NCBI GenBank assembly: GCA_002342665.1
Contig: DDQK01000029.1
Coordinates: forward strand, 18,071 to 45,553
From: Prevotella sp. UBA2444
GTDB lineage: Bacteria; Bacteroidota; Bacteroidia; Bacteroidales; Bacteroidaceae
Direction: 5' to 3'
Length of the DNA: 27,483 nucleotides
Under the pieces are notes generated by a model that saw only the letters and a list, made by a program, of their open reading frames with translations, was not told where the DNA came from and did not search any database. Of this stretch, positions 7,748 through 15,350 are shown one piece after another; the stretch's first letter is position 1; each line of letters opens with the position of its first letter. A program made the translations under genes and the position numbers.

Positions 7748-8450
7748 AATTCTGAATATTTGAGTTGTTATTACTATTATTGTCCATTTGTCCACCGAGC
7801 GGGTCACTGCCGTTGTTACGGTTCTGACGGGCGATGTACCATTTACCCAGACCGATGAAGAACACCAGCGCACCGATACCTACACCCACCTCTTCTATCA
7901 TAAATCCCAGCAGGATGGCCAGGCCCACGCCAAGACACATCTGTCGGATGCCCGCCTGATAGTCATCGTTTACAGTCGACGACGTCTGTTTGAGGAACTC
8001 CTCGGGGATGGGTTGCCCGTTCTGGATAGCCATCTGTGCCAGTTTATAGCGCTCGCGACGGTTCTTGTTCACGAAGTAGAAGATGGCGATGATAGCGATG
8101 ACGAACAGTAGCGGCAACAGCAGGAAGATGACCACGATGGCTACCATCCCCAGGGCGATGCCTGAGCCGAAGATACCACCAAAACCACCGAACACCTCCC
8201 TGAGCACCTCCTTGGCCTCCTCCTCAGAGAGGCTGTCGGATTGCGTCCAGCTGACGCTGCTTCCCCCCGTGTAACTGGCGGTGTCAGTACTCGTCGTGTC
8301 CGAATAGGCTTCGATGGCGTCCTGATTGTTCTGAGTGGTGTCCACCTGCTCCGTACGCGGCGTGTGGCGATGCTTCTGTGCTGCGGCTCCAGCTGTCAGG
8401 CTGAGCGTCAGCATCATGGCGATTGCAATTAAATACCTTTTCATATCCAT
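7740..8450 (-). CDS. DUF6249-like exported/membrane protein, first gene of the sigma operon
   Basis: This 236-residue protein has an N-terminal signal sequence (cleavage after about AGAAAQ, residue 25) and a Thr/Ser/Asp-rich exported stretch (30-75). A long hydrophobic helix follows (about 98-130), then the NKNRRERYKLAQMAIQNGQPIP segment typical of DUF6249 and two more membrane segments (about 172-203) before an Asn-rich tail. The function is unknown. It heads the operon with PspC, ECF sigma and DUF5056-like genes, so it may sense or transmit membrane state. ATG at 8450 or 8444 (MKRYL) are both possible starts. Confidence 0.8.
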   Translation of the reverse strand: MDMKRYLIAIAMMLTLSLTAGAAAQKHRHTPRTEQVDTTQNNQDAIEAYSDTTSTDTASYTGGSSVSWTQSDSLSEEEAKEVLREVFGGFGGIFGSGIALGMVAIVVIFLLLPLLFVIAIIAIFYFVNKNRRERYKLAQMAIQNGQPIPEEFLKQTSSTVNDDYQAGIRQMCLGVGLAILLGFMIEEVGVGIGALVFFIGLGKWYIARQNRNNGSDPLGGQMDNNSNNNSNIQNYD

Positions 8451-8524
8451 GTCTTTTTTCCCTTTTTCTTTTGTTCTTTTTATTTCTCTCTGTCTGTTTG
8501 ACGAAAGAAAACGCCAATTAGTTG

Positions 8525-8532
8525 CAAAGGTA
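8525..8532 (-). promoter_or_regulatory. -7 promoter box for the sigma-factor operon
   Basis: TACCTTTG read on the minus strand matches TAnnTTTG, 74 bp upstream of the first gene of the operon. No good TTTG -33 box is present 19-21 bp upstream, so the promoter may be weak or activated. The leader is purine-rich (AAAAGAAC, GGGAAAAAAG). Confidence 0.6.
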
Positions 8533-8567
8533 ACTCTTTTTTTTGAATCACCCTCACTTCACGCCCA

Positions 8568-8593
8568 AATAAAACTGCCTCAATTCAGGCAAC
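8568..8593 (-). terminator. Weak hairpin terminator after the PAP2 gene
   Basis: On the minus strand TGCCT and AGGCA (8587-8591 and 8576-8580) pair around GAATTG, followed by GTTTTATTT. The stem is short, so efficiency is uncertain. Confidence 0.45.
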
Positions 8594-8596
8594 ACA

Positions 8597-9271
8597 TCAT
8601 TTTATATCACTCGATTTAAGCTTCAGGATACTTTGCCTGCCAAAGTAAAACATCAGGCAAGGGGTTATAAACCCTATGACACTCCCCATACAGACATCCG
8701 ATAGGAAATGTTGCGACAGGTAGACGCGAGAATAGGCTCCCAATGCGGCGAGTACCAATAGGAGCAACAGCAGGAAACCCAGAAATATCCACAACCAACA
8801 GTTCGCATTTTCGACTTTCCGCCGATAAAAGTAAGCCACAAGGAGAGCACAACAGGTACTGAAGATGAAGAAGGTGGAAGCGTGGCCAGACGGGAAGGAA
8901 TTACCACTATGCAAGCTGACACCCTCCACCACAGGCAGTAACCCATCAGGCATGTTCTCAAACTCACTGGCAGGGCGTGGCATGCTGATGAGGTGCTTGA
9001 GTATCTGCAATACAGAACCTCCCGACAATTCACAAAGGGCAAAGAAAAGAACCAGTCTAAACTTCTTCCAAAGGAGAGGAAGCAGTGCCAGGACATACAA
9101 CGGTCCTTCTGCCAACATGGAGTAATACGTAAAGAAGGTATCTTGGAGCTTTGTATGGCATGAGTTCAACAGTAGGTGCAGCTCCAGTTTCGGGTACACG
9201 TACTGCAATCCCAGCATCGATATGAGCAATATCAAATAGCCTACAACATATACCAAGAAAATCTTCTTCAT
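8597..9271 (-). CDS. PAP2-family membrane phosphatase
   Basis: This is a 224-residue integral membrane phosphatase of the type-2 phosphatidic acid phosphatase family, which hydrolyses lipid phosphates or pyrophosphates such as phosphatidate or undecaprenyl pyrophosphate at the outer face of the inner membrane. All three motifs are present: KHLISMPRP (92-100), PSGH (127-130) and SRVYLSQHFLSD (181-192), with catalytic His130 and His188. About six hydrophobic segments are seen. I chose the ATG at 9271 (MKKIFLV) because a strong promoter lies just upstream; the longer frame to 9325 would place the first codons inside that promoter. The gene is alone in its transcription unit. Confidence 0.9.
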   Translation of the reverse strand: MKKIFLVYVVGYLILLISMLGLQYVYPKLELHLLLNSCHTKLQDTFFTYYSMLAEGPLYVLALLPLLWKKFRLVLFFALCELSGGSVLQILKHLISMPRPASEFENMPDGLLPVVEGVSLHSGNSFPSGHASTFFIFSTCCALLVAYFYRRKVENANCWLWIFLGFLLLLLLVLAALGAYSRVYLSQHFLSDVCMGSVIGFITPCLMFYFGRQSILKLKSSDIK

Positions 9272-9294
9272 CACTATACTTTGTATTTGGTGTG

Positions 9295-9326
9295 CAAAGG
9301 TACTATAATTAATGCAATTACCCAAA
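9295..9326 (-). promoter_or_regulatory. Consensus Bacteroidales promoter of the PAP2 gene
   Basis: On the minus strand TTTG (9323-9326) is followed after exactly 20 bp by TACCTTTG (9295-9302). Both match the -33/-7 consensus at ideal spacing. It lies 24 bp before the chosen ATG. Confidence 0.88.
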
Positions 9327-9347
9327 TAAAATTGCCGAAATTATGAA

Positions 9348-10883
9348 TTATCGACTTGGTTGACTGCGTTTGGTGACGCGCTTTGAGAGACCGATGGCAG
9401 ACGTGGGACAGACGAGTCGGCAGAGATGGCACCCCACACACTTGGCCCCCACGATGCGCGGCTGACGCGTAACGGTATCAAAGACGATGGCTTGGTGACC
9501 GCCATCCATACATGAGAGGTGACAACGTCCGCATCCGATACAGCGGCTGAGGTCTATCTTCGGATAGACAATGGTATCGCGGTCCAACTCTGAGGGACGT
9601 ACGAAGTTGGGCAGTTCTTCGCCGACAATGTCCTCCAGTCGCTTAATGCCACGCTGGCGCAGGTAGGTCTGCAGTCCCAGCAGCATATCGTCGATGATGC
9701 GGTAGCCATACTGCATCACGGCCGTACATACCTGCACGTTGCGGCAGCCCAGTTGCATGAACTCCAGGGCGTCGCGCCATGTCTCGATGCCGCCTATGCC
9801 ACTGAAATGCACCGTATGAAGCTTGTTCAAAATGCGCTGCGAGGCCATCTCCAAGATGAAGCGCAGGGCGATGGGCTTTACGGCCTTGCCGCTATAGCCC
9901 GAAATGGTCTTCTTCTGGCTCACCTCGGCCTGTTCCGACATCGTGACGCTCTTGATGGTATTGATGGCAGAGATAGCGTCAGCTCCGGCAAAGTAGGCCC
10001 CAATGGCGGGTTCCTGCATGTGGGTGATGTTGGGAGTCATCTTGGGGATGACGGGGATGCTCACTGCGCGCTTCACGTAAGTGGTGTAGAAGACGACGAG
10101 CTCCAGATTCTGTCCCACGTCGCTTCCCATGCCTGCCAGTCGCATCTGCGGGCATGAGAAGTTCAGCTCCACGGCATCGCAGCCAGCCTCCTCGGCCATC
10201 TGCGCCAGTTCAATCCATTCTTCCTCAAACTGCCCCATGATGGATGCTATGACTACCTTCGACGGGTAGTCGCGCTTCAGCCGCCGCAGAATGTCGAAGT
10301 CCGTCTGGTACGGATTCTCAGAGAGCTGTTCCATGTTGCGAAAGCCCTCTATCGCTGAGCCGTTCTTCACGGCATCGAAGCGGGGCGACACTTCCCGGAT
10401 CTCCTGCTTGCAGATGGTCTTGTAGAACACGCCACCCCATCCCATGTCGAATGCCCGCGCCACCATCTCATAGTTCGTACACACGGCCGACGAAGCCAGG
10501 AAGAATGGGTTCTCGCAGCGTATGCCGCAGAATTCAATGGCAAGCGACGGCTCTTCTTCCTGGGATTTCAAATCCCCGGGAACGGGTGAGAGAGCATCTC
10601 CCTGTGAGGGACTGCTGGAAGCCTCTTGCTCCACAGCCCTGCACAGCTCGCTGATGCGGATGGGGCGGTCGTAGTGGATGCAGGCCTGTTCGGCAGCCAT
10701 TAAGTCAGCATTGCTACACGATGCCACCCACCGACCTGCCAGTGTCTCATTTCCAAAGCGGATAGCTCTGATGGCCCGTGCGGGATCGCCCGTCGGGCAT
10801 GCTTTGCTACATGGTGCATCCACGCACAACAGGCAGCGTCCTGCCTCCTCACGGATGTTCATCTTTCTTGCTGTTGCCTTCAT
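9348..10883 (-). CDS. preA: Dihydropyrimidine dehydrogenase-like protein PreA with N-terminal Fe-S extension
   Basis: This 511-residue cytosolic flavin/Fe-S protein is related to the NAD-dependent dihydropyrimidine dehydrogenase subunit PreA, which reduces uracil or thymine. The N-terminus (14-80) carries Cys17-x2-Cys20-x4-Cys25-x3-Cys29-Pro, matching the Fe-S region of PreT and of domain I of eukaryotic DPD. A low-complexity linker (about 85-112) precedes a dihydroorotate-dehydrogenase-like TIM barrel (about 115-425, with ELNFSCPQ and SGIGGIETW). Two C-terminal 4Fe-4S motifs follow (CIGCGRCHLSC and CVGCHLCRLVCP). No FAD/NADPH-binding PreT is encoded nearby. In the DPD active-site loop the usual Cys position appears to be Val (GMGSDVGQ). 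It is the last gene of the long minus-strand run. Confidence 0.87.
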   Translation of the reverse strand: MKATARKMNIREEAGRCLLCVDAPCSKACPTGDPARAIRAIRFGNETLAGRWVASCSNADLMAAEQACIHYDRPIRISELCRAVEQEASSSPSQGDALSPVPGDLKSQEEEPSLAIEFCGIRCENPFFLASSAVCTNYEMVARAFDMGWGGVFYKTICKQEIREVSPRFDAVKNGSAIEGFRNMEQLSENPYQTDFDILRRLKRDYPSKVVIASIMGQFEEEWIELAQMAEEAGCDAVELNFSCPQMRLAGMGSDVGQNLELVVFYTTYVKRAVSIPVIPKMTPNITHMQEPAIGAYFAGADAISAINTIKSVTMSEQAEVSQKKTISGYSGKAVKPIALRFILEMASQRILNKLHTVHFSGIGGIETWRDALEFMQLGCRNVQVCTAVMQYGYRIIDDMLLGLQTYLRQRGIKRLEDIVGEELPNFVRPSELDRDTIVYPKIDLSRCIGCGRCHLSCMDGGHQAIVFDTVTRQPRIVGAKCVGCHLCRLVCPTSAIGLSKRVTKRSQPSR

Positions 10884-10944
10884 ATCCTCCCTTGTTTTAG
10901 GTTAGTCCTGATATTACTTAATTTCTGTGCGGCCTTGCCCCTGA

Positions 10945-11403
10945 TTACACTGCAGCTTTCTTTTCTTCCTCCAGTTTCAGGCCGATACTGAAGATTTCAC
11001 CCATCAGCAGCGCAAAGAAGCCTTCGCCCAATGTGTCGATGCCGTCTAACAGAGCATCGACGAGTGAATTGCCTGTAATGATAGTGGCACTGAAAATGAT
11101 GAAACTCACGCCAACGATGAGGGCACACACGCCATACTTGCGGAGCAGACTGACATTCTTCGCCGTGAACACCTGGTTGCGATTGACGTTGAGGATAAAC
11201 CTGATGAAATAGACGAAGGCCATAAAGACTCCGCCCAACATGACCAGACAGAGCAGTAGGAGCAGCAACACGCTTCCCAAAGAGAAATCATCCGGACTCT
11301 TCATGGAGATAGGAGCGCTCTGGGTGAAGAAGAGGTCTACGATGATGTCTGCCAGCATCAGTGCCAGTATCAGCACGCATAATATATTAATGTACTTTTT
11401 CAT
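10945..11403 (-). CDS. DUF2975 family membrane protein
   Basis: This 152-residue protein has four predicted membrane segments (about 5-27, 44-70, 92-112, 122-142) and the inter-helix pattern FILNVNRNQVFTAKNVSLLRKYG, which is typical of DUF2975. A charged KLEEEKKAAV tail ends the protein. Such proteins are usually paired with a small Cro/CI-type helix-turn-helix regulator; none is seen in the 61 bp after it or next to it. Function unknown. It is 33 bp downstream of the DUF3667 gene. Confidence 0.82.
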   Translation of the reverse strand: MKKYINILCVLILALMLADIIVDLFFTQSAPISMKSPDDFSLGSVLLLLLLCLVMLGGVFMAFVYFIRFILNVNRNQVFTAKNVSLLRKYGVCALIVGVSFIIFSATIITGNSLVDALLDGIDTLGEGFFALLMGEIFSIGLKLEEEKKAAV

Positions 11404-11436
11404 AATCTTAATTACTTAACTGTTTTTTAATTGGAT

Positions 11437-12366
11437 TCATAAGGTGCTCAAATCATTCTTGATGACGATATAGCCCACGATAAAAATTATAAAGATGATC
11501 ATTGTCAGCAGAAGACCAAGCAAGAGTGTAACGAAACATTTTATATAGCCACTGCCCGAGAACTGCTTCAGTGGAATGATCGGTACAAACATGAGGGCCA
11601 GCGTAAATTCAGAACTGAGGCAGAAGAAGCTGATAATAATTTCAATCATTGTCACCAGGTTGGTTATATAGACCATCGCCACAAAGAACTCCGACAGGCG
11701 CATGTCGGGTATGTTGGGGCAGTGCCTGAAGAAGGGATAGAGCAGCAAGGTGAGCGGTATGAGGTAGGCCAGATTCACCAGAGCTCCATGACTTTGTTCC
11801 CATTCATCGATAACGATAAACACTTTGTCATAAGTGCTAATACTGGCTTCTTTTTTTTGTGCTTCCCTGTCAGCAGTATCTCCGTTGACGGCCTTGGCCG
11901 TATTCTCCTTCTGCTGACTCCGTTCTAATGCCGCATCCTTGGCTTCTTTCTCCAAGCGCTCATGCTCGGTTTCAAACTGGTTTGCCCCCTTGATGTTCAG
12001 CCCGCTACCGACGAGCAGCGAGAGGGTAGCGAGCAGGAAGAGCATCTTGAACGGCGGGAAATAGGCCATCTGCATGCCGCGCAGGTAGTCCTGTATCATA
12101 TAGCCGGGCCGGAGGAACAGGTCGCGGATGGTGCGGAACATACCCCGGTTGCCCAGCCCCCACACGTCGAGGTAGAGCAGGAGTGCATTCTTCAGGGAGT
12201 AGCGCCCAATCTTCGACGACTGTCCGCACTGGGGGCAGAAATTGCCCACATAGTGCCGGCCGCAGGTGGGGCAGACATGCTCATCCTCCGACATGGGTTT
12301 CACGTGATGAGGCACCTTCTGCCACTCACGGAATTCCCGGTATTTCTCTTTCTTGTCTTCAAACAT
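11437..12366 (-). CDS. DUF3667 family zinc-ribbon membrane protein
   Basis: This 309-residue protein has an N-terminal zinc ribbon with Cys32-x2-Cys35 and Cys44-x2-Cys47 (CPTCGRHYVGNFCPQCGQ). A conserved segment with RDLFLRPGYMIQDYLRG follows, then about five hydrophobic segments (first about 105-123, the rest after 195). A charged, coiled-coil-prone stretch lies at about 130-170. This is the layout of DUF3667. The function is unknown. An 18-nt leader separates its ATG from a hairpin (12384-12423) that could attenuate read-through from the lipoprotein gene upstream. Confidence 0.85.
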   Translation of the reverse strand: MFEDKKEKYREFREWQKVPHHVKPMSEDEHVCPTCGRHYVGNFCPQCGQSSKIGRYSLKNALLLYLDVWGLGNRGMFRTIRDLFLRPGYMIQDYLRGMQMAYFPPFKMLFLLATLSLLVGSGLNIKGANQFETEHERLEKEAKDAALERSQQKENTAKAVNGDTADREAQKKEASISTYDKVFIVIDEWEQSHGALVNLAYLIPLTLLLYPFFRHCPNIPDMRLSEFFVAMVYITNLVTMIEIIISFFCLSSEFTLALMFVPIIPLKQFSGSGYIKCFVTLLLGLLLTMIIFIIFIVGYIVIKNDLSTL

Positions 12367-12383
12367 CCTGTATTATATAAGAA

Positions 12384-12423
12384 GGGAGAGGTGAGTTACC
12401 TTTCATCATCTCTCACCTCTCCC
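12384..12423 (-). repeat. Inverted repeat with heptamer character between lipoprotein and DUF3667 genes
   Basis: A perfect 12-bp stem pairs GGGAGAGGTGAG (12384-12395) with CTCACCTCTCCC (12412-12423) around a 16-nt loop. On the minus strand a weak T-rich stretch (TTCTTATAT) follows, so it may act as a partial terminator or attenuator. The plus strand right arm also reads as 7-bp units (CTCTCAC, CTCTCCC, CTCTAAA). Confidence 0.65.
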
Positions 12424-12435
12424 CTCTAAAAAGAA

Positions 12436-13890
12436 CTATAGGCTGCTGAAATAGCCATTGACTGCAGTAGCAATGGCCGCAAACTTCTGCTTGGCCACAT
12501 CGATCATCCCACTCACCTCCTTCCCTATCGGCGTAAAGCTGGTTATGATCTTCTGGTAGTTGGCCATGTCGGCCTCGCTCATGCGGTCGAACATGGGCAG
12601 AGCCTCTGTCTCACCATCGAACTGGAGTGCTACTAAGGGCTGATAGTCACCATTCTGCTTGTCCCTCAGACCTGTCACCAGCTTGCCCTCGGCATAAACA
12701 CCTGTGTTCTTCTGGCTCACCACGAAATGGATCAGGCTGTTGAGCTCCTGCGTGTACTTGTCGACAGCCTCGCGGCTTGGCTGTGTGCCCTGCAGCTTGC
12801 GAATGTTGCCGAGTGCGACCAGCGACTTGGCGATATCATCGATCTTGCCGCCAATGACCATGTTGTCGTTGATGGAGATAACGACATTGTCAACCGACTT
12901 TCCCTTGAGGGCCTTCAGCATTTCGTATGATGCTGCGAAGAAGGGCCCCATCTCGCGCAGTCCCTTGAACTCATCGCTGTTGATCTCCTCATCGGTGTAC
13001 TCATCGTGCATGTCGTTGCACTCCACACGTGCCAACTCCTTGCCGTTGACATCGAAGGCAACTTTCAGGTCGAAGGCCCGCTGCTCGGTGTGCTTGACGT
13101 AGAGGTCGAGCGTCTCCTGGCGGTCGTTCACGTTGAAAGCCAGTTGGCCGTCGCCCACCCATCCGCTCTTCTTGAAGTTGATGAACTGCGACTGGTTGGG
13201 GTCGATCGTGGTCAGGTTGACGGTACCGTTGAGTACCTGTCCCCGGGCAGTGGTCATTGTGATGCCAATGCTCTTAGGCAGCTGGATGGCAACAGGCAAA
13301 TTGGAAAGGCGTGCCACAAAGAAGCATACGCCGTCGCGCTCGTCGTTGAACGTGAGAGCCAGGGTATGGGTCTCGCCCTGGGCGTTGGTACTGACAATGG
13401 TGAAGGCATCGGCATCGTTGGTGACGGTACACTGTCCCTGATTGAATGCCAGCTTCATCTTGCCGATGCTCTTGTAGGCATCAACCAAAAAGAAGCCAGG
13501 CAGCGCCTGCAGTTCCTCGTCGGTCATGCCGAAGCGTTCTTTCAGGCAAGCAGCGGCGGCAGCCTGGTCAGCTTGGGGGAGACTGGCCAGTGTGGAAGCT
13601 TGCAAACCGCCAACCATATTGCCGAGCACGGTCAGGACCTGCTGTGAGAATGCTTTCTCGTCGAGCACGTCGATGAACTCCTTGAGGGAGGCGGTGGCCT
13701 TCATGGCCGACTCAAAACGGAACTCATCAGCCACATCCTGCAGGTCTTTTGAGAACTGCTGCTCAAAGATGACACGGTCGGTCTCATTGGGCTGCGGCTC
13801 TACAGGGTTATCCTTATCTGCCGTACAGGCAGTGAACAAACCCAGTCCACAGAACATGAGAGTGGACATCAAAAAATGTTTTTTCTTCAT
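12436..13890 (-). CDS. Secreted lipoprotein of unknown function
   Basis: This 484-residue protein has a signal peptide ending in a lipobox (LFTAC, Cys22), followed by an acidic/proline spacer (DKDNPVEPQPNE), so it is an exported lipoprotein. The mature part mixes helical stretches with a beta-rich centre (about 150-275). I do not recognise a family or catalytic motif. It lies 32 bp after the outer-membrane factor of the RND efflux set and is probably transcribed with it, which may mean an envelope role. The 3' end is followed by a hairpin. Confidence 0.8.
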   Translation of the reverse strand: MKKKHFLMSTLMFCGLGLFTACTADKDNPVEPQPNETDRVIFEQQFSKDLQDVADEFRFESAMKATASLKEFIDVLDEKAFSQQVLTVLGNMVGGLQASTLASLPQADQAAAAACLKERFGMTDEELQALPGFFLVDAYKSIGKMKLAFNQGQCTVTNDADAFTIVSTNAQGETHTLALTFNDERDGVCFFVARLSNLPVAIQLPKSIGITMTTARGQVLNGTVNLTTIDPNQSQFINFKKSGWVGDGQLAFNVNDRQETLDLYVKHTEQRAFDLKVAFDVNGKELARVECNDMHDEYTDEEINSDEFKGLREMGPFFAASYEMLKALKGKSVDNVVISINDNMVIGGKIDDIAKSLVALGNIRKLQGTQPSREAVDKYTQELNSLIHFVVSQKNTGVYAEGKLVTGLRDKQNGDYQPLVALQFDGETEALPMFDRMSEADMANYQKIITSFTPIGKEVSGMIDVAKQKFAAIATAVNGYFSSL

Positions 13891-13922
13891 AAGTCTATTA
13901 TTAGTTAAAATGGATTATATGA

Positions 13923-15347
13923 CTATTCTGACCCGCCGCCCAGGGCGATGTACAGGGCTATGACAGCGTTGGCTGCATCATACATATTCATGGCCTCGCC
14001 AAGCTGTGCGTCAAGCAAAGACTCCTGGGCCCTGAGCACTTCGATGTAGCTGGCCTTGCCATTGTCCATCAGCTCATGTGTACCTGTATAGGCTTCACGC
14101 AACACCTCCACCTGACGATGGTAGTATGCATGTTTCTCACGGGCTGCCATACAGTCGGCCATGGCCTCGTTCACCTGATTACCCGCGTTGATGACTGTCT
14201 GTACATACTTCTTCTTCAGGTCTTCCTCGGTGAGCTGGGCTATCTTCTTGTTGGCAATCAGACGACCGCGTGCGAAGATGGGCTGCGTGAGTGAGCCTAT
14301 GGCAGAGAGCAACAGCTTGCCTGGGTCGACAATCATACCGCCGGCTGAGTTGGTCCAGCCGACAGAGCCGCTGAGCGTAATGCTGGGGTAGAAAGCAGAA
14401 CGGGCAGCTTGCGTGTTGTAGAAGGCCTCCTCCATGGCATGGTTGGCCATCCGAATGTCGGGACGGTTCTCCAGCATCATGGCAGGAACACCAAGCTTTA
14501 GGTATTTGGTGTCGAACATACGCTCGTTGACTTCACCCGTGGCTTCAACGTTGTGAAGCGCGGTTGTGCCCCACTTCTGGCGCTGGATATGCTGGGGAGT
14601 AACGGCCATCAGCTGACAGATGTCATTCTCCACGGAACGGATAGCGCGACGGGTGTCGACTATCTGCTGCTTGACGCTCAGATACGAAGCCTCCATCTGG
14701 TTGACAGCTGTGCTATAGGCCTTGCCGTTCTCCCAGAGCGACTTCTCCGTCTCGAGTGACTTACTCCAGAGACTGTCGGTCTTCTGAAGGATCTCTAATT
14801 GAAGGTCGAGCACCTGTAGCATAAAGTACTGCTGTGCAGCGACAGAAATGAGGTTGGCCCGTACGGCCTCCTGCTGCATCTGAGCCTGCATGAGCACGGC
14901 CTTGGCTGCACGCTTCTTGTTGGTGATGGAGCCGAACACATCGATTTCCATCGACAGTTGCAGCGGCAGGTCGTAGGTCTTGGTAGCTGCACTGCCATCG
15001 AAACTGGCGATGGTTCCCTGTGGCGAGAAGTAGAGTGACGGCAGATAGGCCATCTTGGCAGCCTTCAGCGAGGCATCGCTTTTCTCGACGGCGAGGCGGG
15101 CAGAGTTCAGGTCGGTATTGTTGGCCAGCACCTGCTCGATAAGCTGCTGGAGCATCGGGTCGGTGAAGAACTCACGCCACGACATCTGGGCAATGGATGT
15201 TTCACCAGTGGCACTCTTGATATCCTGACTGGTTCCAAAAGCATCGGTGGGTGCCTGTGTGCTCTGCTCGTACTTATTATATATGCCGCAGCCCGTGAGC
15301 AGAAGGCTCACGGCTGCAGCAGCGAAGATATTGTTTAGTCTTTTCAT
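13923..15347 (-). CDS. TolC-family outer-membrane efflux lipoprotein
   Basis: This 474-residue outer-membrane factor is of the NodT/OprM type, forming the exit duct of an RND tripartite pump. A lipobox gives Cys20 (LLLTGC). Two OEP repeats are visible, each with long amphipathic helices. NTDLNSARLAVEKSDASLKAAK and the later ENRPDIRMANHAMEEAFYNTQAA segment, followed by FYPSITLSGSVGWT, are family hallmarks. The start codon lies 3 bp after the pump gene's stop, so the two are tightly coupled. The substrate is unknown. Confidence 0.93.
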   Translation of the reverse strand: MKRLNNIFAAAAVSLLLTGCGIYNKYEQSTQAPTDAFGTSQDIKSATGETSIAQMSWREFFTDPMLQQLIEQVLANNTDLNSARLAVEKSDASLKAAKMAYLPSLYFSPQGTIASFDGSAATKTYDLPLQLSMEIDVFGSITNKKRAAKAVLMQAQMQQEAVRANLISVAAQQYFMLQVLDLQLEILQKTDSLWSKSLETEKSLWENGKAYSTAVNQMEASYLSVKQQIVDTRRAIRSVENDICQLMAVTPQHIQRQKWGTTALHNVEATGEVNERMFDTKYLKLGVPAMMLENRPDIRMANHAMEEAFYNTQAARSAFYPSITLSGSVGWTNSAGGMIVDPGKLLLSAIGSLTQPIFARGRLIANKKIAQLTEEDLKKKYVQTVINAGNQVNEAMADCMAAREKHAYYHRQVEVLREAYTGTHELMDNGKASYIEVLRAQESLLDAQLGEAMNMYDAANAVIALYIALGGGSE

Positions 15348-15350
15348 GAT

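Noticed and set aside
7748..7873. N-terminal extension of the PspC-domain frame (42 residues)
   Set aside because: The extension lies inside the coding sequence of the upstream gene and shows no conserved features; ATG at 7747 with the 8-bp stop overlap is the better start.
9272..9325. Longer start for the PAP2 protein
   Set aside because: It would place the first codons over the consensus -33/-7 promoter, leaving no room for a transcript start upstream.
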